This document shows positions 1-11,960 of a stretch of 64,000 nucleotides of DNA, in pieces. Numbering within the stretch: position 1 is the first letter of the stretch; every line of letters starts with the position of its first letter. The stretch is taken from NCBI GenBank assembly GCA_964006375.1, contig OZ023265.1, positions 115,065,358 through 115,129,357 on the forward strand, written 5' to 3'. The DNA is from Tillus elongatus. Taxonomy: Eukaryota > Arthropoda > Insecta > Coleoptera > Cleridae. Position numbers and translations under genes: made by a program. The notes under the pieces were generated by a model. It had not been told where the DNA came from. It ran no database searches and was given only the letters and a program-made list of their open reading frames with translations.

Positions 1-783
1 AATTATATGTTGGTATCAGTATTTTTTTAAGAACTACTAGACACTAAACATTACGATTCGCATTGTTAGCAGTAACTTGAATCGACTAGACTTTTTGCCA
101 GTATCAACAGTGAAGTGAACCGACGTTAAGTCTGAGGACTGCTGACAAGAGCTGTTTTTACCTGTTCATCAATCAACCAATATTGTCAGCTGATGGTAAT
201 CATCGTAGTATTTTAGTATATTTGTCAGAATGTCAGAGTGTCATCATGAATATGAAAAGACACTTGATCGTCCAATGCCAAGAAAACATTGGAATTAAAA
301 CTATAGGCTGGATGTTGAATATGTCACTTTAGAAAAGTAACAATATCTACTAAATTATGCTATTTAGGTATAAGACATGGTTAATAGAAGCTACAGAGCT
401 ATGTATGTAGAACGCTTTGGAATGGAAATATAGGAAATATATTGCGTGACATGACTACCAACATTTCGTTGCCAAAAACCCGATTTTCTAGATTCACACT
501 CGACAAAGATACATCAAATCATAAAAAGAGCTACGACAACGATTATTTTGCGAAAATCGAAAATATTGCAAAAAGTAACAAGGCTTGGTGTAGAAAGTGC
601 AACAAAATCTATCCCAAATCGGATTTTTATCCTGAAAGTGCAAAAATATATGGGGTGTTTCATTTGTAAAAACGAAGTTGATAGCGACTTCCGGTTAATC
701 GGAAGTGCCATACTTTAATCTGAATGAGAATGCCTTGTAATCAGATGAGAAGGCCATAAACTTCTAATGAGCACTTCTCAGCA

Positions 784-786
<3 letters not shown>
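1..786. other. Unassigned AT-rich DNA
   Basis: No element or gene is recognised. A 75-codon frame at 442-669 on the plus strand contains a CxxC pair in the segment WCRKCNKIYPKSDFYP, which resembles half of a zinc ribbon. It is short, has no partner exon or homology I can name, and may be chance. Confidence 0.4.

Positions 787-873
<87 letters not shown>
787..873. repeat. (TA)n microsatellite
   Basis: An uninterrupted AT dinucleotide tract of about 87 bp. It lies just upstream of the Penelope-type terminal repeats at 900-1140. Confidence 0.97.
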
Positions 874-874
<1 letters not shown>

Positions 875-899
875 CGGCAAAATTTACTCCCTGTTACTA

Positions 900-1140
900 A
901 GTGAAGATTGAAACCTGCGATGAGCTCTGATAAGCACACATGGAGAATCCAAATCACGACAACACATTTAGAAAAACCTGGCGATCGTTTTACTAACCAA
1001 GTTAGCCTCCTCAGAGGATTAATAATTCTGAATTAGAGAGAGAGATAATTATTCATCCTCTGATGACGCTAACTTGTAAGTGAAACGATCGTAGGTTTTT
1101 TTTAAATGTGCTGTGGTGTTTGGGTTCTCTAAGTGTACTT
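900..1140. mobile_element. Penelope-like element terminal repeats, inverted pair
   Basis: Two copies of a roughly 90-bp repeat face each other around a short AGAGAG-containing spacer (arms about 935-1018 and 1050-1138). The same repeat (core TTGGAGAACCCAAATCACC, then CGATCGTTTTACTAACCAAG) occurs at 25.5 kb and twice in tandem at 36.2 kb. The 36.2-kb pair lies near Penelope GIY-YIG and reverse-transcriptase fragments, which is why I assign the family to Penelope-like retroelements. Read in the other orientation, the repeat contains the hammerhead-like motif annotated at 1057-1095. The leader GAAGATTGAAACC...GATGAGC is also shared with the 36.2-kb copy. Confidence 0.65.
1057..1095 (+). ncRNA. 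Hammerhead-ribozyme-like motif in Penelope terminal repeat
   Basis: The sequence shows, in order, CCT, the core CTGATGA (1060-1066), a stem II region, GAAA (1082-1085), the self-complementary ACGATCGT, and AGG that can pair with CCT as stem I. This order matches a type I hammerhead with a minimal helix III, a known feature of Penelope-like elements. Comparison with the other copies suggests that this copy has lost part of stem II and the base at the cleavage position. It is therefore probably a decayed ribozyme. Other copies keep a better stem II (GCTAAC/GTTAGT) but carry core mutations. Confidence 0.55.
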
Positions 1141-2689
1141 AATATTCCCTGTTGTTAGAGAGAAAAAAACATAAAGATTCAATAGATTAAACAAAAAGTC
1201 TGTACGGCAGCAAATGCATTATGATGTGAATTTTCATAGAACTTTGGAAAATTAAATGCTTCTTACTTTTTTTCTTGTGACACAGAGATCTAATTTTTGG
1301 TATGTAGTTAACTTTTAGTAACATAAACCTAGGTACTAAATTCGGTTACCATACAAAATGAGCCAGTGTATGTTAATATTTTGTTTTAAGTTTCTGTTTA
1401 CATTGTTAACAAAAGTGCTTTCAGAAAATTTCTAACATTTTCTAACATTCAATGTTGAATGCTTTTTGAATATCATTATTAACAGTTTTCGGTCTTATTA
1501 GAGGTCGCCAGTATGTTATTTCATTGACAGTCAAATCGCTTTTCAATAACCTTTGCTAAAAGTAGCGTGCTTTTCAGAATATTGGAAGATGTATCACGGT
1601 ACAATTATATTAAATTGTTATTTCTTCACATTTCTATCCCGATACAGAAATCAATGTACATAGAATCTATTCTCCAAATTCTTCGTTTCCTGTTTGACCA
1701 CTCTATAACAGTTGGTTTATTAATTTGGTTTGTGCAAATATCAAATAGCATGCGCATGACTAAGTAAAGACCCGCGAACAGCTCAGTTTAAGCGATGTCC
1801 TGCTGAGTACCGATACATTATAGCGGTTGGAGGCTGTTGTGCGCACAGACTTCAAGCACTATTTTTCGACGTTTGTCTGTGATTCCCTTTTGGCAATTCG
1901 GCAACCGAGTTCCAGCAGAAACTCAGCGAGACTGGTGAACGCATAATTTGACATAACTATTCAACTGTTGGCAACTGTTGTCGCCTGGTGAACTTCGCTA
2001 TTGTTTTGAATAACCACTTTCATTCAGAGTAAAACATATGTTGCCCACATTGTTATTGTCTCTTGTCTGCTGCTTAGCAGACCTTAACCTCTTCTAAGAA
2101 ATCAGAGTACGAATTCTCTAGCTGGGTTGGTATCATTATGAAATATTGTCGTTTGAAACAGACGTTCCTAATTACCGTTCCGACCCCTTTACGTACTTTC
2201 ACAGTTACATTGGATATAAGTAATGTGCTAGTATATTCCCCAAGCTGTGCGATATTTATTATAATGCATGCAAAATGCAAATGGGGTTTTGCTAATTGCA
2301 GTTGTACTGTGAAAAGTTATAATTTATTACGGAAAAGCTAAAATAGCAATTTTGGAGAAAGTCAAATAGTTTGATCTAACTTCTTTAAAAATACATAACA
2401 GGAAGTTACAAACCTGTAGGCTCTCTCTTTGGATTCCAAAGAGCTTGCTTTTTTTTCTGCAACTAGTTTCGCCTTGTAAGGTATCATTAGGCAGAATAAA
2501 ATCAAAACTGTTTTCAAGCACCCATGACAAATATAAATATAGATTTGTTGTTTTCTTGGGATCTTAAAAAATGCTTAACCTTAAAAAACAGGTAGTCTTT
2601 TTAAACTGTGTATATGATAATATGTCAATTGTTACCATGAAAACAAGATCAACCAGTCATAACAATGATAATTAATATATACAAATAAA
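1141..2689. other. Unassigned DNA
   Basis: No gene or element is recognised. The stretch 1770-2090 has higher GC than its surroundings and contains a short perfect hairpin, GTCTGCT/AGCAGAC, around 2066-2084. Small open frames on both strands overlap and have no recognisable product. Confidence 0.4.
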
Positions 2690-3090
2690 AATTATTAGCT
2701 GTTCGTTGGTAAGGGCATCACCTGAAAACGGCAGAGCCGATTACGCTAGTTGTATTTAAAAATGTTCGTAATAGTCCCAATAAGGTTTTCAGGGGAAGAA
2801 AAATTGGAAAATTCGGGAAAAACTAAAAGTGGTTTTTTCTCCTAATTATCCTATGTGCGCAAGTATCGTTTGGAATATTGAAATTTGGACATGAGAACGT
2901 CTGTCTTGTTAGCTAGTAGTTTAGTAAATATTTAACAAATCGGCAATAGAACCAGGTTAAATATAACGAAAATATGGACTTAATACAATTACTACAACTA
3001 AATACAGATATAAAGACTTCTTTCCTGGCTTCACAACAGTTTTTTACGCTTCTGCAACCGGGTTTACCGTTTACGGCATCGTCAGGTAAG
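2690..3090 (+). mobile_element. Helitron-like or related repeat fragment (copy 1)
   Basis: The segment starting AGCTGTTCGTTGGTAAG, with a following block that reads roughly as AACGGC..CCGATT, is repeated at about 16410-16700. Both copies continue through similar text (AAAATTGGAAAATTC, AGGAAAAACT). The arrangement resembles the degenerate 5' ends of insect Helitron-type elements, but no CTRR terminus or coding domain is visible, so the class is uncertain. The 3' portion (3010-3090) is a variant of a block also seen near 8190, 28000, 34660 and 43320. Confidence 0.35.
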
Positions 3091-3420
3091 AGAAATTAAA
3101 ATTTATTTATATGCATTCATAATAACTACAAATAAAAATTGGTTTTTATAAAATTAAAAAAAATGACACAGATGATTCTTACAAATATCTATGTAATGTA
3201 TTTTAATATTTAACATGAAAATATAAGGCATATATAACTATAAGGATAAATATAATAATAAATAATTAATTAGCAATATGAGCAAAAGACGCCGGTTATA
3301 TCCAATCGAATAAATTCGGTATCTCAATTATAATTGTGCATATCTATAAAAAACATGAAGCACGTCAATATAAATAAAAAATGACATCCTGCAAAACCTC
3401 ACCCCTACATTTAACGCATT
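3091..3420. other. Unassigned AT-rich DNA
   Basis: A low-complexity AT-rich stretch with no recognised element. Confidence 0.4.
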
Positions 3421-3815
3421 TTGAGAGCCTTTTGCAACCCCCAAATTGTCAAATGGGAAGTAGGGGCTTGTGATACCCCATTTAAAAGATCTCTTCATTA
3501 TCTAGTCAAAAATGCCAAATCTTTTAACATTTCGCGGCAGCGAATTAAAAGCGCAAGAAAATTGTCGAACAGCGCCGCGAAGGCGGTCAAAAGCTGTGCT
3601 GTTTTTGCAGGAAGACGCCGCTTCCTCAAAGTCGTTGTTTGCACAGAAAACAATTGTTCCAATTGATTTTGAATTGGTTGGTTGCTTGCCGTATTCTCCG
3701 GATTTGATACCATTAGACAATTATTTTCAAAGTTTGAAAAACATTTAAAAGTTAAACGGCTTTTATCAAACAAGGTAATATGCGTCATTCAGCAGTGGTT
3801 TAAAGAACATGACAA

Positions 3816-3896
<81 letters not shown>

Positions 3897-3946
3897 GTTG
3901 TGCTAATTGTGCCAGTCTCGGAGGAGACTACGTTGAATAAATTATA
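3421..3946 (+). pseudogene. Mariner-family transposase fossil, C-terminal part
   Basis: Plus-strand frames give recognisable C-terminal mariner transposase sequence. VLFLQEDAASSKS corresponds to the second catalytic Asp region (usually LQDNARPH; here the Asp is replaced). CLPYSPDLIPLDNYF corresponds to the conserved YSPDLxPxDxxxF block that holds the third catalytic Asp. SLGGDYVE followed by a stop at about 3943 is the family's usual C-terminus. Frames are broken and a (TA)n tract at 3819-3895 has replaced or split the coding region before the last block. The N-terminal helix-turn-helix half is absent. Non-functional relic; family assignment is strong, subfamily is not determined. Confidence 0.75.
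3819..3895. repeat. (TA)n microsatellite inside mariner fossil
   Basis: About 77 bp of alternating TA interrupting the mariner reading frame between the YSPDL block and the C-terminal GGDYVE block. Confidence 0.97.
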
Positions 3947-3954
3947 TTTTATCA

Positions 3955-4715
3955 AGCCTTACATACATTGTCCCTATATTAGGGAAGACAAGTTTCTGTC
4001 AATATGCGAATAATCGACGAATGGCTGAGCTCCAATATTGTGGCTGCTTGTCTACGCATTTCTTCCCTAATACAGGGAGATTTATGTAAGGCTAGATGTA
4101 TTTTGATCATAATTAGAAAGGCACACCAGTTTACAAAATTGTTAGTTGGTTGTACACGGTCTCTATTGATAACATTTTGTGTTAATTAGAGCTGTCGTGA
4201 CAACATACTATCTGGTTCCGCACCGAGATTGCGACCTTGTAGTACATTTCACAATTATCAGGGAGCTGGCTACCATAGCCGAATTACATTATAGCTGTGT
4301 TCTCGCTGTAATTAGTGTAGCACAGTGACGAGCTCTCATTAGAGCAAAACCGGTCTGCGTTTCTAATTATGATGAGAATACATCTATCCTTATACACATT
4401 TCACCTTTTCACCTGTATTAGAAAAGAAATGGCCAGGGCTGACATTTTACAAAACTGTTAGTTGGTTGTACCTACACAGTCTCTATTTTATAAAATTTTG
4501 TGTTAATAGGAGCTGCCGTGACAACATGCTACCTGGTTCCGCTTTGAGATGGCGACCCTGTCGTACATCTCACAATTTTCTATGAGGCTGGCTTCCATAG
4601 CCGTATTACTTTATAGGTTTGTTTTCACTGTTATTAGTATATCGCACTGCCGAGCCCGAATTAGAGCCTAACCGGTCTGCGGTTTAAATTATGGTGAGAA
4701 TACATCTAGCTTTAC
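3955..4715. repeat. Tandem repeat of about 320 bp, with leading hairpin
   Basis: Two diverged units lie in tandem: about 4083-4395 and 4420-4712. Both contain GTGACAACAT, TGGTTCCGC, GAGATGGCGACCCTG-type text, CATAGCCG, and end with GAGAATACATCTA. Upstream, 3957-3992 and 4048-4090 form an imperfect inverted repeat around TCCCTATATTAGGGAAGA. The same unit occurs in opposite orientation at 39.4-39.8 kb and as a fragment at 7198-7240. No coding capacity is seen. It could be a satellite-like repeat or the tail of a larger transposon. Confidence 0.7.
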
Positions 4716-6400
4716 TTAAATTATATCATGTTCTACAAAATAATTGCGCCTTCCATTGTAGGACAAGTGCTTTTCAATACTTTCTCTTAATAATCGGGCT
4801 TGCAAAAGTATTAAAAAAATTATTTTAAAACATACTTATATGAAAAAATTCGCAGGTTATTAAATATGGTACAATAAATTAATAACAACATCAATAAATA
4901 AGAAAACACTCACCATAAAATCGACTTCGGTTATCCAGTTTCATTATACAGAACTTGAACACTCACTATCTTACAGACTTATACCTATTACCATTTGTCC
5001 AAATCAGCGGAAAACACGCTCATTCGAAAAGTAACTCAAACACTACACAAATGACTGTAAGCAAACGAACAAACACCCTTGATTTGTTTCTAGACACTCA
5101 ATATTTTGTTCAGCTACCTAATTATTAAATTATTTAGTATTAATTATTTAGTATTTGCTAAACATGTCATCATAACCTCAAAGGGGTACACCGATTATAA
5201 CATATCAGCCACTAAAGTAATCGCAATGATTTAAACGTGCGATGAAGAACTTAAGTATTATGCCGATAAAGATTGTTGAAAGGACTTATTGTTTCAATAA
5301 AATTAATTAAAACATACGATATCACTATTTTCCGACAAACACTTTAAAAAAACTCCGTAAATACGTAATTACTTATACGAACAAAATATCAAACGTCAGG
5401 TGCAACAAGAGAATATGATACTAAAGCATCGCACAGCCTACTATACATTAAACACGCTGCAGGCAAAAAGTTGCATTATTTGTGCAGCGCTATTTGGTCT
5501 TAACAAGATGTTTAATTACACTTTTTACCTAATTTTATCAACCTACAAAGTAAACTGGTAATTTAAAATAAAGAGTAACGTTTAAGTATTGTCATATTCC
5601 CCATTTTGATGTGGATTTATTACTATTAAATTTAATACAATCATCATTTTAAATGTAAACAATAAAGACAGCTGTTTGGAGAATTAAGGTCAATTTTGCA
5701 TTCCCTACTGTTCGTTATTGCGATTACTCTATAAGTTTTTATATGTACCGTTGCTATGGTGACTAAGAACTTCTTCACTGGTTTTGTACAGTTTTCCAGA
5801 ATTAACATGGATTGTTTTATCTCTGAAGTTTTATTGTGTGGGTTGTTTTGCTGATATGTAATACATTTTACATGTATTTCGATTTTATATCGTCCCGGGA
5901 TATTTAACTGATTTAAACTTCAGATCCAAATCTTGATCACATTGTTTTGTAATAATTGTGTAAATTTGTAGATAATTGAGTATATAAACGAGTATTGACA
6001 AAAATGACACGAATCCAATCTTCGGAAAAGTTAAAATCCTGCGATAACCTAAACAATTTTTAGTCATTGTAATTTGTGAGTTAAAAAACACTTTATTGGC
6101 TTATTTTATTTTTAAACAAATAATGCGTTTAGTGTGTAGGTAGTGTGTGTTTGTGTTCCATGGAAACTGGAAAATTTTTGCCGATGTTATGGTGAGTTTT
6201 TTGGTGATTCCTTTTAATCAATATTGTAATATGTAATACTCTGGTTTCGAAATGTTTCTTTAATCAAAAGTTTTCGTTGGCGTAAGTAGTTAATTTGCCA
6301 TGAATTTAATTTTATTTAGTCTGTAGTCTATACCGAAGTATAACACAGTTTACCTAATCACAAGGAAATACTTACTATAAAAATGTATTGGGACACCTTA
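4716..6400. other. Unassigned AT-rich DNA
   Basis: No repeat, RNA or coding feature is recognised in this 1.7 kb. Open frames are short and lack homology I can name. Confidence 0.4.
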
Positions 6401-6429
6401 CCCTTAGTTAAGTTAAATTATTTCCACAT

Positions 6430-7200
6430 GGTCAATACGTGTGGAGGAAGAATGGCATCGGCGACCAAAATTTCAAAATCTTTTTTTAGTTCAAACCTCG
6501 TAAAAAGTGTCAAAATATATAGGAAATATGATTTGGAAACGAATTTTTTTATGTCTGTCGCTCTGTCAGTCCGTCGGTCTGTCTGTTTGTAGTCATGATA
6601 ACTTTAAAACGGATTGAGATATTTGGATTAGGATTTGGGAACGAATTTTTGTAGGTCTGTCGGTTTGTCGGTCTGTTGGTCTGTATGTCAGTCTGTTTGT
6701 AGTCACGATAACATTAAAACGAATTGAGATATTGTCTTCAAATTTGGTATACAGTTAGCACCCAACAAACGAACGGTTTGGATTGTTTTTATGTCAAATC
6801 GCTTTAGAGGGTAGGGGATTAATTGGTAAAAATTTACATCTTTTCATTAAAACTCGAGTAACATAACATTTTATGGTTTGTTTATTAAAAAACTTTCAAT
6901 TTTATCAAACACCTGGTATTTTGTGCTAAAACTAAATTAGGGGTCGAAAATTGTGGTGGTAGAATATTGGTGACAGAAATGTCGCATTTTTTTTTTGCTA
7001 AAACGGCGTGAAAAGTCTCAAAACATAAAGAAGAATTGATTATGGAACGATTTTTTTTACCTGTCGGCCAGTCAGTCGGTCTGTTAGTAGGCGCAATAAC
7101 TTTCGTACGAATTGAGATATCATCTTCAAATTTGGTATCCAGTTAGCACCCGACAAAGAAACGCTTCGAATTGTTTTTGGGTAAGATCGCTTTAGATCAC
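6430..7200 (+). repeat. CTGT-rich tandem repeat block
   Basis: Three diverged copies of a module occur: a TCTGTCGGTCTGTC-type pyrimidine run, then TTTGTAGTCACGATAAC, AACGAATTGAGATAT, TTCAAATTTGGTATACAG and TTAGCACCCAACAAACGAA. They lie near 6545-6630, 6650-6830 and 7060-7200. Flanking text is also shared between the first and third copies, giving a larger period of about 510 bp. The class is unknown and there is no coding capacity. Confidence 0.65.
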
Positions 7201-7240
7201 CGAGATGGTGACCCTGCCGTACAGCTTACAATGTTCTAAA
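7198..7240 (+). repeat. Fragment of the 320-bp repeat
   Basis: CACCGAGATGGTGACCCTG and the following bases match the central part of the 320-bp repeat at 4.2-4.7 kb. Confidence 0.55.
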
Positions 7241-7294
7241 ATATATGCTGCAAAAAGTGACATATATTAATTTGATTTCACCATTATAAAAAAA

Positions 7295-8060
<766 letters not shown>

Positions 8061-8169
8061 TTTCTTTCGAAATTCGCTATGTGGTTTCATGATCTGCTCG
8101 GGTGTTAGAATTGAAAAAAGCTAAATATTTGCTTTTTTTAAACTGATCCCTAGATGAATCATGGTATGC

Positions 8170-8405
8170 GGTCATAGATACAAACGTATGCTATTTCTCC
8201 GGCTTCACCAATGTTGGCGTTTTTCTCTCTAACCGGTTTCACTGCTTGATAGTATCATTTGATACTATAAATAAGTAACTTTCATGGGATTCCGCTATCT
8301 GTTTGTAAAAACGCCATATCGCAAATTGTGCAATGCTCCAAGAACGCGAAAAGTTGCAAAAAAATTGAAGTAACTCGAAAACGATAAACGATATCTATTT
8401 TCTTT
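8170..8405. repeat. Repeat Z, copy 1
   Basis: The segment with TTCATGGGATTCCGCTATCT and AAAAACGCC...GAAAAGTTGCAAAA occurs in opposite orientation at about 18295-18420. It also contains a CTTCACCAATG...CTAACCGG block shared with 3.0, 28.0, 34.7 and 43.3 kb. No coding capacity; class unknown. Confidence 0.5.
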
Positions 8406-8439
8406 CCTTAAAAGCATAGATATAACTCAATAGACAGAG

Positions 8440-8795
8440 CCTCAGTGGTCCAGGCGCAAGAACGTGTGCCTCTGAACCGGAGGGTACTGGGTTCGATCCC
8501 TGGGTTCGATCCTAGGGTTCTCCTTTAACATTTTCATCACATACTGTAACTTTAACACCAACCGAGGCTGTGGCATTGTATTTGAGTTGAATGCCTGCAC
8601 GTTTCGCCTCGGAAGAGGCGTAGAGCCGTCGTTTCCGTGTCCGTGCGTTGATGGGCATGTTAAAGATCCCTACCCTCCTTACAGAAAGGCAGGGGTTCGG
8701 CAAATTTTGCAGGGTTGTGAGATGAAATTGCTGCTTGGAGTCGGTGATTGGCCATAGTCGCGGAAATAGGCCGATGTTTAAAGGAAAAAAAGCTC
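8440..8795 (+). mobile_element. tRNA-derived SINE, full-length copy
   Basis: The head is tRNA-like. An A-box-like TGGTCCAGGCG lies at about 8447 and a B-box-like GGTTCGATCCC at about 8492, the standard internal RNA polymerase III promoter of tRNA-derived SINEs. The B-box segment GGGTTCGATCC is present twice in direct succession here. A conserved body of about 270 bp follows, shared with copies at 14.3/16.3, 22.0, 23.6 and 27.8 kb on the opposite strand. Antisense frames (for example FPRLWPITD) recur in several copies because the body is conserved, not because it is a gene. No clear poly(A) or target-site duplication was delimited. Confidence 0.8.
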
Positions 8796-8819
8796 TATGG
8801 ACAATGCAAAAATTCAATA

Positions 8820-10195
8820 ATATAAGGAGTGTTTCTTTAAAAAAATAAAACTTGTATCACCAGCGACTTATGGGCCCGCCTGTGATTGTCAAAATATTTT
8901 TATAAGCTGAAGCTCCAGAGACCATATAATTTTTTGCTCGTACCTTGTGTAATAACCGATATATTAAACTTTACCGTAGAAATGCGTCACTCTGTACATA
9001 TGAAACATACAAAAACTGTAACTGACCCTAGATATCAGTGCTAGTGTGTCGTGGTCTTATCGATAACGAATTTTTTCTACGAAAATTTGTCAAAAATTAT
9101 AGACTATTTTACCACAAACTCTTATAACTGAAACTACTGTCAAAACATGGGAGAAAGGGTTTACAGTAAGTCCTCGCATAAGGTCGTCTCATTTAACGTT
9201 GTTTCCTTATAGCGTCGCAGTTTGTTGTAGGCAAATGTATAGTTTAACGTTTCAACTTATTCGGTATAACGTTACTCTAAAAAAGTCTAAAATAGTAGGT
9301 AAAAAAGATGCATAATTTAATGTAGACTATAGGCATGTACATAATACATTGTATATGAATACTGTTTTTTTCTTAATCATTTTGCAGTCATAAATATGTA
9401 CATATGTGCGTATGTACATTATATCCATTACCAATGATTCGTTTTACTTTATTTCACTTAACGTCGCGATTGGTAAGTCCGTAACTACGACGTTAAGCGG
9501 GAAATTACTTTATTTGAAATGAGTTTTTGCAATTTTTTTAATAAAATAAAGGACAATGACGATTTAAGTTGAAACCTTAGGCTTTTTAAAATACATTTCT
9601 TATGACATTTCTTCTGTATAACCCCTATTCGTTTCAGGTTGTTTGTCTGAAAATTGCAGATTTTGACGTTTCAAATTGCGACTTTGATGTTTCAAATCGC
9701 GACTTTGGCGTTTTAAGGAGCAAAATTATTTTTTCTGACTTTTTTGCGTCAAGAAAACTTCTTCTTGGTGCGTATAATTCAATAGGTTTTGTTATCCACA
9801 AAAAGTGTTTTTTTTTTCTTATGCTTTTATCTGATCAGCAGTGGCACCCTATTTTTTTCCTTTAAATGCTTATAGCTTTTTTCTGTCTTAACGAATAGAT
9901 CTGAATTTCGGTATGTACGGTAAGTTTAATAGTAGAAAGTTGAGCACCAAATTTGGTTGCCATATCCTTGTTATTTTCGGATATACAAAAAATTTATGAA
10001 AAAAAATCTATGTTTTCCCGGAAAAACTTGTTCAATTTTCCTGGCTAACGAACGTATCCAAGCCATTTTCAAAAAGAAAGTACCTACCAGATTTAATCGT
10101 TCTACAAAAAAATTGCTAAAGGTTGGTGGTGTATTTATGCTTTCTTCCGAATTCAGTTATTTTTTTACCTAGATAACTTCTCAATATTTTCCTTA
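8820..10195 (+). mobile_element. Family X, long-form copy, split by a MITE
   Basis: Colinear with the long X copy at 57.1-58.6 kb: CGACTTATGGGC...TGTGATTGT, then ATAACCGATATATT, GAGAAAGGGT, GACGTTTCAAATTGCGACTTT, and the GGAAAAACTTG...CTGGCTAACGAAC block. A 347-bp insertion at 9164-9510 interrupts it. The microsatellite slot and hairpin end are missing after 10195. Several short frames occur, none conserved as protein. Confidence 0.65.
9164..9510. mobile_element. Pogo/Tigger-like MITE
   Basis: The two ends are imperfect inverted repeats: CAGTAAGTCCTCGCATAAGG at the left, and the reverse complement of the right end reads AAGTAATTTCCCGCTTAACG. Both ends are rich in TTAACGTCG-type text. TA dinucleotides flank the insertion (9162-9163 and 9511-9512). 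The homologous X copy at 57.7 kb reads straight through this point, giving an empty site. The CAG-type ends and TA duplication fit the pogo/Tigger group of Tc1/mariner. No transposase is present. Confidence 0.65.
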
Positions 10196-10896
10196 CACCT
10201 TGATCGATTAGCTTAATGTACTTTTTTTAACAAAAAAATTCTACAGTTATTTTATATAATATTTTAGATCGAACTCTTTTATTACTATCTGTATACTAAC
10301 TCTAGCTAGACATTATATGAAGCACTTCATCAGACTACTAAACTAGAGTTGGATCTGAAGTAAATGCATGATATTTGAATTTTAAATGTGGCGAGAAAAC
10401 AAAGTTTACCATACTGAATTTAAATGACTGTTATAAATCATACACCTTAGCGTAACACTACATCTTATCATGGCTTATATTTGATGAAAGTAGGTCAAAA
10501 ACTTCCAATGCTTCTTTTCTGTTTGACTTTTCTATCTATACCAAAATTTTCTGGATTTAGAATAAACGAATTGCTCCAATAAATTAACTTAATTTCTATG
10601 TACCTACCCAATATATTCGTGTTTTTGTGTGGTACTTTTTAATTTTGAAATACAGCCGTCACTTTTCGTAATTTTTAGTGTGAAAATTTATAAAACAGGT
10701 AATTAGCTTGGTAAGTTTCTGGATACTGTAGTGAAAATATCATCTTGGATGGCGGCGAAAAAAACCCTTTGTATTTTTTGCGTCGACGAGTCATATTATC
10801 GCTTGCATATATGTATATTCGGCTTTAGCATCAGCGACTCAATGGCGTCCGAATTCACCCGTGACAAGCATTGATATCTGAGATAAATAAGAAAAA
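10196..10896. other. Unassigned DNA
   Basis: AT-rich DNA with no recognised gene or element. A perfect repeat CTAACTCTAG/CTAGAGTTGG-type inverted pair spans about 10300-10350. Confidence 0.35.
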
Positions 10897-11232
10897 AAAT
10901 CGGGACGCAGCACGTGCGTTATGGTAGCAAATTTTCATTAAATGCTTCGAATTTGAATAATTCAATTTTCTATAAACGTAGAAAGTTTAGTTTTGGTATA
11001 TAGTAAGGCCTTTGCTAGAGCACCATACTTACTAAATTCATCAATATGAATTTGTTACTTTTTTGGATACAATTGTTTTTCAGAAAATTTTAATTATTTC
11101 TTCACAAAAAGTTGTCCGATCGGGCTAGTTAACGACCTCTTCCGATGTTTTAACGAAAGGAAGATATGTGCCAAGTTTCAAAATCAGTTTAGTGTTTTTT
11201 GAGTTATCGCTCAGATACATACGTACATACAT
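10897..11232 (+). mobile_element. Family X, truncated copy
   Basis: Begins GGGACGCAGCACGTGCG and TTATGGTAG, continues with ATTAAATGCTTCGAATTTG, TAGTAAGGCC and a decayed GCTAGTTAACGACCTCTTCC (usually GGCTAACGAACTCATCC). It ends at GAGTTATCGCTCAGATACAT, where other copies enter the microsatellite. This belongs to the subfamily found at 32.7 and 50.7 kb. Confidence 0.7.
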
Positions 11233-11797
11233 AATTGCCATCTTATGTGAGAGTTTTGAGATCAAAAAGGCATTTAAAAAATCACTGCTCGAATATTTGC
11301 TGGATGGCGGAAGAGATGTTCTTGTCAGTCTTGTGGATTTGGCTCGGTGCTGATCCTTGCTTTTTCCTCGGTTTATAATTTGTACAGTTGGATGGTCTCT
11401 ATCACGCAAAGATCAGCGTTGACCTTGTTGTGATGGAGACCAGAATTTTAGACTTTTTCTATAAGTTTTATTTTGTATAGATTTGAATTGTGTACTTGCA
11501 GTTTACAATGTGTTATGTCCTGTATTGTGCTGTTTTCATTTTGCGAGAGTTGACTGGTGTTTTTTTTATAGTTGTAATTTTGTATTGTGGACTTTATAAT
11601 TTTGCTTTACAGAATATAAACATACTGACAGGTGTTCTGGTTTTTGTTTCAGGGTTGTGTGTGTTTCTTTCTGCTAGTTTTGTCTGTTATCATTGTATTT
11701 GCTGGGAGATATGTTGCTTTATTATTTTCCGTGGTGTGTGTTTGTTGGTATGTGTGGTGTACGTTGATAGTTTCCCTATTTTTTAGAATTGATATCA

Positions 11798-11801
<4 letters not shown>
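11233..11801. other. Unassigned DNA
   Basis: T-rich stretch with hydrophobic chance frames on the plus strand (11490-11786). An imperfect 12-bp inverted repeat GGTCTCTATCAC/GTGATGGAGACC is at 11394-11441. No gene recognised. Confidence 0.4.
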
Positions 11802-11876
<75 letters not shown>

Positions 11877-11960
11877 AATAATAAAACGGACCTTGGTTTT
11901 GGATTCTAGGGGCGCAAATTTGCGCTCATTTGAAGAAATTCCGTCACTCGTAACTTCCTA
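11802..11960 (+). mobile_element. Family X fragment with (TA)n
   Basis: (TA)n at 11802-11874 followed by ACGGACCTTGG, GGATTCTAGGGG and GCGCTCATTTGAAGAAATT, the segment that normally lies between the microsatellite and the hairpin end of X. The left half and hairpin are missing. Confidence 0.7.

Noticed and set aside
8445..8515. tRNA gene
   Set aside because: A and B boxes are present, but the sequence does not close into a cloverleaf and the same head occurs attached to the SINE body in other copies.
11490..11786. Hydrophobic 98-codon frame resembling a membrane protein
   Set aside because: The stretch is T-rich, so Phe, Leu, Val and Cys codons dominate by composition.
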